Position numbers and translations under genes: made by a program | Source of the DNA: Acidithiobacillus thiooxidans ATCC 19377 | GTDB lineage: Bacteria > Pseudomonadota > Gammaproteobacteria > Acidithiobacillales > Acidithiobacillaceae | DNA: 64,000 nucleotides | Assembly (NCBI RefSeq): GCF_009662475.1 | Contig: NZ_CP045571.1 | Location: 62,001 to 126,000, forward strand | Direction of reading: 5' to 3' | Part shown: in pieces, positions 27,150 through 34,858 of the stretch | How the letters are laid out: every line of letters starts with the position of its first letter | Position numbering within the stretch: the first letter of the stretch is position 1 | The notes under the pieces: model-generated | The model's input: the letters and a program-made list of their open reading frames with translations, nothing else | Databases searched by the model: none | Told to the model about the DNA's origin: nothing

Positions 27150-27782
27150 ATGGAAAACAGGATGAGAACCCGCTGGCTGAAATGGCTGGGAATCGGGCTA
27201 TTCGGCAGTAGTCTATTACTTTTTGGCATGACTTTCGCTGAAGCTCAGACAGCCACGGGAACGGCTACAGCGGTACCGCCCAAAAAACTGACGGCGAATG
27301 TTCTTTGGAAGCATATTCTGGCGCATCACCTCACTTATATTCAGGAAGGCCACCACGGTCCCATCATTTATGATTTTCAGGATCCCAATTGTCCTTACTG
27401 CCATGTGATGTACAATCATGAGGCCCCCTTGATCAAGGCCGGAAAATTGACCGTCCGTTATGTCCCCGTGGCCTTCCTGACGCCGCAAAGCCCGGCAGAA
27501 GCCGCCGCTTGGCTGCAATCTTCCCATCCTCTGGCAACGTTGAAACATTTTGAATCCATTGTTGGTCCGGCGTTACAGAGCGGTGACTATCGCAGCCTTC
27601 CCAAAGCCACGCCCACAGCAAAAACAACTGAAGATCTCAAGCATAATCTGGAAATGATGGGTGCATTGGGTTTCAATGGCACGCCCGCCATGTTGTATCG
27701 TCTCAAAAATGGCCATATTGGCAGCATCCCCGGAATGATTTCTGAAAAACAGCTTTCCGGACTGCTACCGCATTTACGGTGA
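27150..27782 (+). CDS. Periplasmic DsbG/DsbC-like thioredoxin-fold protein, copy 2
   Basis: A 210-residue paralogue of the previous gene: signal peptide ending near FAEAQ, then LTYIQEGHHGPIIYDFQDPNCPYCHVMYNHEAPLIKAGKL, nearly the same core as copy 1, and cis-Pro in FNGTPAMLY. Residues between and around the conserved core differ, so this is an old tandem duplication. A start four codons later (27162) is possible. The pair may act on different precursors or different steps. Confidence 0.8.
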   Translation: MENRMRTRWLKWLGIGLFGSSLLLFGMTFAEAQTATGTATAVPPKKLTANVLWKHILAHHLTYIQEGHHGPIIYDFQDPNCPYCHVMYNHEAPLIKAGKLTVRYVPVAFLTPQSPAEAAAWLQSSHPLATLKHFESIVGPALQSGDYRSLPKATPTAKTTEDLKHNLEMMGALGFNGTPAMLYRLKNGHIGSIPGMISEKQLSGLLPHLR

Positions 27783-27918
27783 GTATTACAGGGACGCTGG
27801 GACGCTGGGTTATTCCTCACCAGAAATGGCCACCGAAAATTTGTTGCCGGGGTAGAGAATGCTTTTTCAGGAAATGGCAATGTAAAGAGCGCTTTTGTTT
27901 GCTTGTGCCCATTTGGGC

Positions 27919-28578
27919 ATGGATGATTTCTATGGACGGGGTCTGGTCTTGAATGACAAAAACAATGTGAATACCCAAAAAAATACCCCAGAAGATCAGT
28001 CGCCCCGCGCCTGTCATCCTGAACAATGGTTGGATCAATATGGTGACGGCCTCTACCGACGGGCACTTTTTAGAACAAGCAGTGCCGAAGTGGCAGAAGA
28101 TCTTGTGCAAGAAGCTCTATTGGCGGCATGGCAATGTCGTGAAAAATTTTCCGGGGAAGCGCAGGAGCGCACTTGGCTCTATGGTATTTTGGAACATAAA
28201 ATTCAGGATTATTATCGTCGGAACGCGCGGACCCCGAAAATCAGTAATCTGGAAGTCGATGATCAGGATTCGGACATTGAGGCATCGGCGTTTCAAAGTA
28301 ATGGTACTTGGGCCAGCAAACCCGGCGCATGGGGTCGTGACCCACAAGAGGCTGCGGAATCTAAAGACTTTATGCGCATTATTCAAGGCTGTTTAAATGA
28401 GCTTCCAGAGCAGCAGCGTTCTGCATTTATGTTGCGCGAATGGTATGGCGAAGAGATTGCACTTTGTGCAAAAACGCTGGCTGTCACCGCCAATCATCTC
28501 TCTGTTTTACTCCATCGCGCACGACTCCAAATCAGTCGCTGCCTGGAATTTCGATTTGCAGGAGGAGAACAACATTGA
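27919..28578 (+). CDS. ECF-type RNA polymerase sigma factor
   Basis: About 219 residues with region 2 (YRRALFRTSSAEVAEDLVQEALLAAWQCREKF, TWLYGILEHKIQDYYRR) and region 4 (LNELPEQQRSAFMLREWYGEEIALCAKTLAVTANHLSVLLHRARLQI). The start is uncertain: ATG 27919, TTG 27949 or TTG 27895 are all in frame, and none has a strong site. It overlaps the anti-sigma gene. In Caulobacter, bufferin operons are controlled by an ECF sigma with its anti-sigma, so this pair may control the cluster upstream. Confidence 0.82.
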   Translation: MDDFYGRGLVLNDKNNVNTQKNTPEDQSPRACHPEQWLDQYGDGLYRRALFRTSSAEVAEDLVQEALLAAWQCREKFSGEAQERTWLYGILEHKIQDYYRRNARTPKISNLEVDDQDSDIEASAFQSNGTWASKPGAWGRDPQEAAESKDFMRIIQGCLNELPEQQRSAFMLREWYGEEIALCAKTLAVTANHLSVLLHRARLQISRCLEFRFAGGEQH

Positions 28579-28871
28579 AAAAGCGTTTTATGCTGACTTG
28601 CCAGGATGCCTCAAGACTCCTGTCTAAAGGTCAGGAACACACATTGCCCTTTCGCGAACGCTGGGCACTCAAAATACATCTTTTTTTCTGTGTCTCCTGT
28701 CGCAACTATGCCCGACAAATCGGTTGGATAGACCAAGTTTTTCACCTGGTCGCTCATCAATGGAACACCTATCACCTGAGCCACGAGGCTAAAGAACGTA
28801 TTCGTGAGTCGTTAAAAAAAGCCGAGCCAGGATTGGGTTGTGATCACAGCAAAGAGGAGGACCACCTATGA
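28575..28871 (+). CDS. Zinc-finger (zf-HC2) anti-sigma-like protein
   Basis: A 98-residue protein starting at TTG 28575 inside the sigma stop codon, with GGAGGAG at 28561-28567. It has an early C9 (MLTCQDA) and HLFFCVSC, giving the HxxxCxxC of zinc anti-sigma domains. It has no clear membrane helix beyond a short hydrophobic stretch (KIHLFFCVSC), so it is probably a soluble partner that holds the sigma factor. An upstream start in this frame would overlap most of the sigma gene and is rejected. Confidence 0.75.
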   Translation: MKKRFMLTCQDASRLLSKGQEHTLPFRERWALKIHLFFCVSCRNYARQIGWIDQVFHLVAHQWNTYHLSHEAKERIRESLKKAEPGLGCDHSKEEDHL

Positions 28872-29002
28872 ACGGGACGATAACTGAACAGGCAAGCAGT
28901 AATGAGAATGCAAGATTCTCCGGGGCCAATGCGGTACAAGACGATTTCGTGCCCGCCTGCAGAAATCCGTTGCACCCGGATCTGGCCTTTCAGCACCAAT
29001 AA
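28868..29002 (+). CDS. Small ORF after the anti-sigma gene (44 aa)
   Basis: ATG 28868 overlaps the anti-sigma stop (ATGA), and AGAGGAGG lies about 7 bp before it, so translation is likely. The 44-residue product begins MNGTITEQASSNENARF and ends PLHPDLAFQHQ. It is polar, with one Cys and two His in the C-terminal third, and has no signal or membrane segment. I do not recognise it. It may be a third component of the sigma switch or a degraded gene start. Confidence 0.45.
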   Translation: MNGTITEQASSNENARFSGANAVQDDFVPACRNPLHPDLAFQHQ

Positions 29003-29090
29003 ATATTGAATGCAGGGAGTGCCCGTCCTTGTGAAAGGGCGCTAAGCAACTTTTTAGTCACGACTCTTCACGGTGGATTTGGACAGTTAT

Positions 29091-29147
29091 TTGCAGTTGA
29101 CTGATGGCACCTGATTATAATATGTTAACGTTAACGTTAACGTTAAT
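29091..29147 (+). promoter_or_regulatory. Candidate promoter with GTTAAC hexamer repeat
   Basis: TTGCAG (29091-29096), 19 bp, then a consensus TATAAT (29116-29121). Directly after the -10 comes GTTAAC three times and GTTAAT (29124-29147). The 19-bp spacer is the MerR-family hallmark and a MerR gene lies 330 bp downstream. The hexamer array overlaps the transcription start and could be a binding site. Confidence 0.5.
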
Positions 29148-29238
29148 AAATTGCATAATCTCAAAAAAGAGCTGCGACGGGCTGCTAGAGCGGCGCATGT
29201 GATGTTATTAGCTTCACACAATAATAGGAGTTATACCG

Positions 29239-29472
29239 ATGATTGCATCCCAAGTTGAAGTCGTGATCCACGTTAACAGCGCATTGGATGAAGGCGCTTC
29301 AGGTCCTCTATTGACTTGTCTGCGTGAAATTCCAGGGGTTATCCAAGTGAGCTTCGATCCCAAACAGGAACATCTGGTTGTTGTGCAGTATCAACCGAAC
29401 ATCACATCGTCAAAGGATCTGCTGCAAGGTGTTTTGAAGAGCGGTCATCAGGCTCAGTTGATAGGATTGTAG
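29239..29472 (+). CDS. HMA-like small protein without CxxC
   Basis: A 77-residue protein with the ferredoxin-like layout of heavy-metal-associated domains: VEVVIHVNSALD, LLTCLREIPGVIQVSFDPKQEHLVVVQY, SSKDLLQGVLKSGHQAQLIGL. The metal-binding GMTCxxC loop is replaced by SALDEGASG, so the usual metal site is missing; a single Cys remains in LLTCL. AGGAGTT precedes the ATG. It is followed 4 bp later by a MerR gene. A role as ligand-binding or protein-binding module is only a guess. Confidence 0.6.
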   Translation: MIASQVEVVIHVNSALDEGASGPLLTCLREIPGVIQVSFDPKQEHLVVVQYQPNITSSKDLLQGVLKSGHQAQLIGL

Positions 29473-29476
29473 GCCA

Positions 29477-29995
29477 ATGAAGCTGGGCAACAGTCAAGAT
29501 TTAACTCAGGCTAAGAAGATGAAGCCTTTGAAGATTGGTGAGGCAGCAAGTCTGCTCAGCACCTCAACCCGTACGCTTCGTTTCTATGAGGAGCAGGGAA
29601 TCCTGGCACCGGTGAAGACGGCAAAAGGTGTGCGTCTGTACACAAATGATGATATTCAGATCATCCGCGTAGTTCAGCGCTTGGCTGCTCTGGGTGTCGC
29701 GCTGCGGGACATCGCCGAACTAGCAACCATTCGTTCCTGCAGTCAGACCGGGCATCAGGCGAGTCATAAAGTATTCGACTTGCTTGAAGCATTGCAGCGA
29801 AGTACGGAATGGAAAAAGAAGGAATGCGAGCTCGTGCTGGAAGAAATTGCCAAGACAACTCGACTCGTGAAACAATGTTTTGGTTGCGAAAATCCGCCGA
29901 CATATCTTGGCTGCGCGCAATGCCCGGTCGCCAGCAACGTCGGTGATTCACGCTTACTACAGCTGATTTGGGATAAGGACAGGAGGGTGTCATGA
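29477..29995 (+). CDS. MerR-family regulator with C-terminal Cys cluster
   Basis: A 172-residue regulator. The winged helix is LKIGEAASLLSTSTRTLRFYEEQGIL, followed by VKTAKGVRLYTNDDIQIIRVVQRLAALGVALRDIAEL and a long helix. The C-terminal sensing part has four cysteines in CFGCENPPTYLGCAQCP (CxxC, eight residues, CxxC), a possible Zn, Fe or thiophilic-metal site not typical of CueR or MerR. An N-terminal extension of 14 residues precedes the HTH; a start at MKPLKIGEA is possible. It overlaps the next gene by 4 bp. Confidence 0.8.
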   Translation: MKLGNSQDLTQAKKMKPLKIGEAASLLSTSTRTLRFYEEQGILAPVKTAKGVRLYTNDDIQIIRVVQRLAALGVALRDIAELATIRSCSQTGHQASHKVFDLLEALQRSTEWKKKECELVLEEIAKTTRLVKQCFGCENPPTYLGCAQCPVASNVGDSRLLQLIWDKDRRVS

Positions 29996-30693
29996 GACTC
30001 TTCCAGAGCCCCAATGTTGTTGTCCGCGTCACCTATCGAAGTGAATGGCCGGATGGATTTGGCGCGCGGGGCTGGAAGCTGGACATAGCGCTCGACGATC
30101 CAGAAATAATTGCTTCCACCCCCAGCCCTGGTGAGAGGATAAACACTTCTGTGCTGGTACATGACATTCTGGATCACTATGTCTCCGGCTTTCCCCCGAG
30201 CGGTCATCGAAACGAGGCGATGGCGCTTATTCAGCTGAGTACTCGCACTGGATCCGATCCCCGGTCGGATTACGAACAAATGATCGATGAGGATCTGATA
30301 CACGGGGTAGTTTATGGCGAATCCATGCGGTCGTTTTTGCCGCCGTGTGCGGTGCGGCTGCTTCCACCAGCGGTCTTGTCTGGAAAAGAAATTATTAGTT
30401 TTCTTGTAAACATTATGGGCCATGACTCGCTGCGTACTCTTTTTTTAGAACGCTTCTTCGATCTGGGATATCGGGGTGTTCCATTGGCGCAAGCAAGTTG
30501 GAACAGGCGTGGCCTGGGTTACGATCGCAATACTGCCATCGGGATTTGCCTACAATGGCTTCTTAAGGAAGCCGATCGAATTCTTGTGAACGGATCCTTT
30601 TCTTTCGCTACTGGATTTTTTCAGATCGGCAACCATGCCTGCCAGATCACCTTGGACAAGCCCATCAACATCATGTTTAGCAAGCTTGTGTAA
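29992..30693 (+). CDS. Conserved-looking hypothetical protein coupled to MerR
   Basis: A 233-residue protein I do not recognise. It starts in the MerR stop (ATGA) after GACAGGAGGG. The N-terminal third is beta-rich (VVVRVTYRSEWPDG, WKLDIALDDPEII); the C-terminal half is mixed, with SFLPPCAVRLLPPAVLSGKEIISFLVNIMGHDSL and a hydrophobic SFSFATGFFQIGNHACQITLD. No signal peptide or membrane helix is clear. Together with the HMA-like and MerR genes it forms a three-gene unit with its own promoter; the job is probably tied to what the MerR protein senses. Confidence 0.55.
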   Translation: MRLFQSPNVVVRVTYRSEWPDGFGARGWKLDIALDDPEIIASTPSPGERINTSVLVHDILDHYVSGFPPSGHRNEAMALIQLSTRTGSDPRSDYEQMIDEDLIHGVVYGESMRSFLPPCAVRLLPPAVLSGKEIISFLVNIMGHDSLRTLFLERFFDLGYRGVPLAQASWNRRGLGYDRNTAIGICLQWLLKEADRILVNGSFSFATGFFQIGNHACQITLDKPINIMFSKLV

Positions 30694-30831
30694 AGGGAGC
30701 TACCATGTTTTTTAGTGCACAGATCGCATTGATGTTATACGAGATTGTCAAGCGCTGTTTGAATGGTTGGCTGCAAAGATCACCTCTATTTGCGGCATAA
30801 TCAAAAAGAACTTTGGAGGGTGTGGTGCCCT

Positions 30832-30857
30832 CTTGCCAACTTTATTTGTATCCTCCA
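30832..30857 (+). repeat. Internal sequence resembling the transposon's far end
   Basis: Within the 382-bp non-coding stretch 30694-31075, this 26-bp piece matches the terminal 26 bp at 44975-45000 in 21 of 26 positions, including an unbroken CCAACTTTATTTGTAT. It ends CTCCA where the true end has CTACA. I see no clear second or third repeat upstream of it. The rest of the stretch holds no gene; its last 40 bp carry the terminator of the copper operon. Confidence 0.6.
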
Positions 30858-31040
30858 ACTGCGCCTGAGATTTATCAGTTTTCAGCAGAAATCGGCTGGA
30901 TTGCTCATCCATAAAACATCAGTATTTTGATAATATGCAAAACATTTCAAAGAGATAAAGATTCATATTCCACGATATGGGGTGGTAAACCTGATGCTGA
31001 AAGATGGTTAACCAATGACGCTGATCGACAAACAAACGGG

Positions 31041-31066
31041 TTAGATCGTGGTTTCGCACGATCTAA
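31041..31066 (-). terminator. Rho-independent terminator of the copA-copZ-grx operon
   Basis: TTAGATCGTG (31041-31050) pairs perfectly with CACGATCTAA (31057-31066) around a 6-base loop. On the minus strand it lies 10 bp after the glutaredoxin stop and is followed by CCCGTTTGTTTG. The opposite strand also has some T residues, so it may be two-way. Confidence 0.75.
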
Positions 31067-31075
31067 TCTTATTCG

Positions 31076-31321
31076 TTAGGGCTTGGTCAGCAGCTCATCA
31101 AGTCGTGGCTTTTGATGAGCAAATGTTCCCCATACAGCCTCGCAGCCGATCACCGTGATTGGCGCGACCCGCACCCCATAGCGTGATTTGGCTTCCTCAG
31201 CCACGCCGGGAGCCGTCACGTCACGTTCCTCATATGCGACATGGTGTTCTTCGAGGTAACGGCGCACGGCAGCGCAGTCGGGGCAGCCGGGACTCGTGTA
31301 AAGCAACACGGGATCATACAT
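31076..31321 (-). CDS. Glutaredoxin-like protein
   Basis: An 81-residue glutaredoxin with active site SPGCPDCAAVRRYL, a cis-Pro in VRVAPITVIG and a C-terminal helix. CPDC differs from the usual CPYC, as in several small glutaredoxins found with metal-resistance genes. It is last in the operon copA - DUF302 - copZ - grx and may reduce thiols oxidised by copper or deliver metal. The substrate is not known. Confidence 0.8.
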   Translation of the reverse strand: MYDPVLLYTSPGCPDCAAVRRYLEEHHVAYEERDVTAPGVAEEAKSRYGVRVAPITVIGCEAVWGTFAHQKPRLDELLTKP

Positions 31322-31342
31322 TGCGGATCGGCGTGCAGGGCT

Positions 31343-31549
31343 TCAGCCCTGCACCTCCGCAACATAGCCTTCTTCCTTGACCGCTGCGGTCAATGCGGTA
31401 GTGTCGGCCTTACCGTGCACTACGGCTTCTCCTGGCTCCAGCGTGACATCCGCCTTTTCCACGCCGGGCACGCCTTCCAGCGCCTTCGCTACGGCACGCA
31501 CGCAGTGTTCACAAGTCATGCCAGTGATCTTCAGATGGATATCGCTCAT
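31343..31549 (-). CDS. copZ: CopZ-type copper chaperone (single HMA domain)
   Basis: A 68-residue HMA protein: MSDIHLKITGMTCEHCVRAVAKALEGVPGVEKA, then the second half ending EEGYVAEV. The GMTCEHC loop binds Cu(I), and the chaperone would feed CopA encoded in the same operon. MerP-like roles are excluded because it has no signal peptide. AGGAG lies before the ATG. Confidence 0.88.
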   Translation of the reverse strand: MSDIHLKITGMTCEHCVRAVAKALEGVPGVEKADVTLEPGEAVVHGKADTTALTAAVKEEGYVAEVQG

Positions 31550-31610
31550 GGGTTTTCTCCTGTTGGAAATGAGGTAAAAGGGCTATTCAATAAACTCGTA
31601 TAGATATTAT

Positions 31611-32001
31611 TCAACCGCGCATAGCATCAGCTACACGCTGGAGTTTGTCGCGCACCTCGATGCCGAGCTTGGCAATTTGCGGCTTGTCCACCATGCCAAG
31701 TACGGCGGCGGGATCCATGAATACCACGCTGCCATCGGCTTCGGTGCGCACCACCACGTTGCAGGGCAGCAAGGCACCGATGTCGGGATCGGCCTCCAAC
31801 GCCTGATGAGCGTAGGACGGGTTGCAAGCACCGAGAATGACAAAGGCCGCTCATCAATGCCCAGTTTGGCCTTGAGCGTCGCGGCGACGTCAATCGTGGT
31901 GAGCACACCAAAGCCTTCCACCTTGAGGGCCTCGGTTCAACCAGCTCTACGGTGGTATCAAAATCGCCCTTGGCGGGTACGCTGAAAACGAACTGACCCA
32001 T
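31611..32001 (-). pseudogene. DUF302 protein, frameshifted twice
   Basis: Three frames together spell a DUF302 protein: MGQFVFSVPAKGDFDTTVELVE (from ATG 32001), then EGFGVLTTIDVAATLKAKLGIDERP, then ACNPSYAHQALEADPDIGALLPCNVVVRTE to DKLQRVADAMRG. Two single-base losses, near 31935 and near 31847, break it. DUF302 proteins of about 130 residues often accompany copper or sulfur genes; their job is unclear. Real decay or sequencing error cannot be told apart here, but two close errors make decay likelier. Confidence 0.8.
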
Positions 32002-32029
32002 ATGGTTTCTCCTCGTTTGAACAAATCGC

Positions 32030-34540
32030 TCAGGAATGAGCAGGTTTGAGTGCGGTATTCTGTACAGCACCCGGCGTTACCGTTGGTACATAAGCCTTGA
32101 GCCGTTTAAGGCGTAAGCTGTTGCTGAGCACGAAGATGGAGGACAGCCCCATGGCTACGCCAGCTACCATCGGATTCAGATGAATGCCGATAGGCACGGC
32201 CACGCCAGCCGCGACAGGGATCAGTAGAATATTGTAGAAAAAGGCCCAGAACAGATTGCCACGGATATTACTCAGGGTGCGTCGTGCTGCCGTCAGTGCC
32301 GTGACCACTTCGCCGAGTTGCCCGCGCGTGAGGGTCACGTCTGCGGCTTCGATAGCGATGTCCGTGCCTGAAGCCAGTGCAATACCGACATGGGCCTGTG
32401 CAAGAGCTGGAGCGTCATTGATACCATCGCCGACGAAGGCGACCCGGCGGCCCTGTTCCTGCAATTGGGAGACGACTTTCGCCTTATCCTGAGGCAGCAC
32501 CTCGGCATGCACCTGCTCGATATGTAATTGCCTGGCAACAGACTGAGCGGTAGCCCGCCCATCGCCAGTGACCATGGCCACCTGCAGCCCACGCGCGCGT
32601 AATGCCTGTACAACCGCATACGCCTCCGGTTTGATGCGATCGGCAATGGCGAGCCACCCGATCAGCGTTGCGTCGATCGCGACGAACACCACTGTGCGCC
32701 CGCCATTCTCTCTTTGTGCCGCAGTCTCGGCACTATCCCCCAACAGCACATTTTCGCGCTCCATAAAACGTCGGGCGCCAACACGCACCATACGGCCTTC
32801 CACTTCACCTTCGATCCCATAGCCGGCAATAGAGCGGAAATTTTTGCCCGTAGGCAAGTGCATATCGCGCTCGTCGGCCGCAGTGACAATAGCCCGCCCG
32901 AGCGGATGTTCGGAAGCCAATTCCAGCGCTGCAGCCAGACGCAGTGCTTTAGCGGGATCGGAACCACCCTGATCAACGAGGGCAGGACGACCTTCGGTCA
33001 ACGTGCCGGTCTTGTCAAATAGCAGTGTGTCGACATGCGATAGCGTCTCCAGAGCCTCGCCTTTGCGAAACAGCACGCCGAGTTCCGCCGCGCGTCCGGT
33101 GCCCACCATGATCGCCGCTGGTGTTGCCAATCCCATGGCACAGGGGCAAGCCACCACCAGCACGGCGACTGCCGCGACCAGTGCGATGCTGACATTGCCT
33201 GTCAAGACGATCCAGACGCCAAAAGTTGCCAGCGCAATGGCCAATACGACCGGAGTGAACACCCGGACCGCGCGATCGGTCAGCCCCTGAATTGGAAGTT
33301 TGCCAGTCTGGGCGCTCTCAACCAGATGGATGATATGGGCCAGAACCGTATCATGCCCGACGGAGGTGGCCTCTACGACCAATCGCCCATCCTGGCAGAT
33401 GGTGCCACCCACTACGTTGTCATCCATGGTCTTGACCGAAGGCAGTGGTTCGCCGGTCAGCATAGCCTCGTCTACATGTGCGCGCCTCTCGACTACGCGT
33501 CCGTCCACTGGAATGCGTTCGCCAGGGCGCACTACGATGCGCTCGCCAGTGCGCAGTCGCGATATTGGTACCTCGTGCTCAATACCGTTTGTATCCAACC
33601 TATGCGCGGTCTTTGCCTGCAAGCCAGCCAACTTGCGAATGGCCGATGAGGTGCGGCCCTTGGCTAACCCCTCCAGGTACTTGCCAGCGAGTACGGCTGC
33701 GATAACGACTGCGGCTGAATCGAAATACACATGTCGTGCATCGAGCGGAAACCACGCGGGTGCTACTAACACCAATGCGCTGTAAGCCCACGCGGCACCC
33801 GTGCCGGTGGCCACCAGGGAATTCATGTCTGGCGACAGGTGACGGTAGGCGATCAGTCCTGGCCTAAAAAACCGCCTACCGGGACCGAACAACACGATAC
33901 TGGCAAGCACAAACTGCACCCACTCCCAGAAATGTGCAAAAGGGCTGGTGACCATTAGGGCGCGGTCAAAAGCGGGGAAGAAGGAGGCACCCATGGACAA
34001 CACCAGAATCGCCATAGCCAGCACTGCAGCGACGATGACATCACGGCCCATGGCGCGCAAACTCGCACGGCGCTGGTCTGTCTCATTGCCATCCTGTCCC
34101 TCGTCTTCCTGAACAGGATGCGCGGCGTAACCCGCCGCGCTTACAATGCTGGCTAACTCCTCCGTACTGATCATGGCTGGGATGTAGCGTACATGCGCAC
34201 GCTCGGTAGCCAGATTCACCACAGCCTCCAGCACACCAGATTGCTTTCTGAGTGCACGCTCTACGCGACCCACACAGGAAGCGCAGGTCATGCCCTCCAC
34301 CACAAGATCAATCTCATCGGTCACCGGTGTGTAGCCGGTCTCGCGGATCGCTCCGGCAATGCGGGCGGCATTGAGTTGCTGTGGGTCGAAAAATACTTCG
34401 GCGCGCTCGGTCGCCAGGTTTACACTGGCCGAGGTGACTCCGGGCAGCTTTCCCAATGCCCGCTCCACCCTAGCGCTACAAGAGGCGCAGGTCATCCCGT
34501 CTATGCCAATCTCAAGCTGTCCACGAGTTTTTTCATCCAT
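32030..34540 (-). CDS. copA: CopA, Cu(I)-exporting P1B-type ATPase
   Basis: An 836-residue ATPase that pumps Cu(I) from cytoplasm to periplasm. Two N-terminal HMA domains each carry GMTCASC. Transport motif CPC ([13 protein letters not shown]) is at about residue 470, the phosphorylated Asp in [10 protein letters not shown], the HP motif in SEHPLG, and [10 protein letters not shown] in the hinge. The start at 34540 is chosen because GAGGGGG lies 7-8 bp before it; an ATG two codons upstream is too close. It is first in a minus-strand operon and divergent from the Met-rich/Cus genes. Confidence 0.93.
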   Translation of the reverse strand: MDEKTRGQLEIGIDGMTCASCSARVERALGKLPGVTSASVNLATERAEVFFDPQQLNAARIAGAIRETGYTPVTDEIDLVVEGMTCASCVGRVERALRKQSGVLEAVVNLATERAHVRYIPAMISTEELASIVSAAGYAAHPVQEDEGQDGNETDQRRASLRAMGRDVIVAAVLAMAILVLSMGASFFPAFDRALMVTSPFAHFWEWVQFVLASIVLFGPGRRFFRPGLIAYRHLSPDMNSLVATGTGAAWAYSALVLVAPAWFPLDARHVYFDSAAVVIAAVLAGKYLEGLAKGRTSSAIRKLAGLQAKTAHRLDTNGIEHEVPISRLRTGERIVVRPGERIPVDGRVVERRAHVDEAMLTGEPLPSVKTMDDNVVGGTICQDGRLVVEATSVGHDTVLAHIIHLVESAQTGKLPIQGLTDRAVRVFTPVVLAIALATFGVWIVLTGNVSIALVAAVAVLVVACPCAMGLATPAAIMVGTGRAAELGVLFRKGEALETLSHVDTLLFDKTGTLTEGRPALVDQGGSDPAKALRLAAALELASEHPLGRAIVTAADERDMHLPTGKNFRSIAGYGIEGEVEGRMVRVGARRFMERENVLLGDSAETAAQRENGGRTVVFVAIDATLIGWLAIADRIKPEAYAVVQALRARGLQVAMVTGDGRATAQSVARQLHIEQVHAEVLPQDKAKVVSQLQEQGRRVAFVGDGINDAPALAQAHVGIALASGTDIAIEAADVTLTRGQLGEVVTALTAARRTLSNIRGNLFWAFFYNILLIPVAAGVAVPIGIHLNPMVAGVAMGLSSIFVLSNSLRLKRLKAYVPTVTPGAVQNTALKPAHS

Positions 34541-34589
34541 AAACATGCCCCCTCACGGTGATACCCGCAACGTTTAGTGGATTACCTCA

Positions 34590-34666
34590 TTACAGGGGGT
34601 TCCTGTAAAAGCTATCTACCACCGCCATCGGTCCATGATAAACGTTAAGGCCAACTACAAGGTCAA
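34590..34666 (-). promoter_or_regulatory. Candidate copA promoter (19-bp spacer) and leader dyad
   Basis: On the minus strand TTGACC (34666-34661), 19 bp, TTATCA (34641-34636): the MerR/CueR-type layout, followed downstream by a perfect dyad TTACAGG-5 bp-CCTGTAA (34608-34590) in the leader. The dyad could be a CsoR/CopY-like operator or an RNA hairpin. The spacer itself is not strongly palindromic. Confidence 0.5.
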
Positions 34667-34819
34667 GAGTGTTTTTTGTGTTTAGGACTGCACGTTCTGT
34701 CACTGACTGACCAATACAATTCCGAAAACATTTTCGACTTAAAACTGAGGAGAAGCGAGTTTGACCATTTCCTCACAACGCCCTCCATGCGCTCTGTTTT
34801 ACATTTTTAAAAAATGTTG

Positions 34820-34837
34820 TCAGAGTAGTTACTCTGA
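34820..34837. promoter_or_regulatory. Inverted repeat before the Met-rich/cus genes
   Basis: TCAGAGTA-GT-TACTCTGA is a perfect 8-bp dyad 22 bp before the ATG at 34859. A second perfect dyad, CGAAAA-CA-TTTTCG, lies at 34723-34736. Both sit in the divergent copA/cus region and are good candidates for copper-responsive operators. No two-component regulator is encoded nearby. Confidence 0.5.
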
Positions 34838-34858
34838 TTGAGATCTTCTGGTCGAGTT

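Noticed and set aside
28440-28574. Longer N-terminus for the anti-sigma-like protein
   Set aside because: It would overlap region 4 of the sigma gene by 45 codons; TTG 28575 has a strong ribosome site and the usual coupled position.
30778-30791. Second internal TnsB-like site upstream of the relict end
   Set aside because: GATCACCTCTATTT needs gaps to align with the repeat and is at the wrong distance; too weak to claim.
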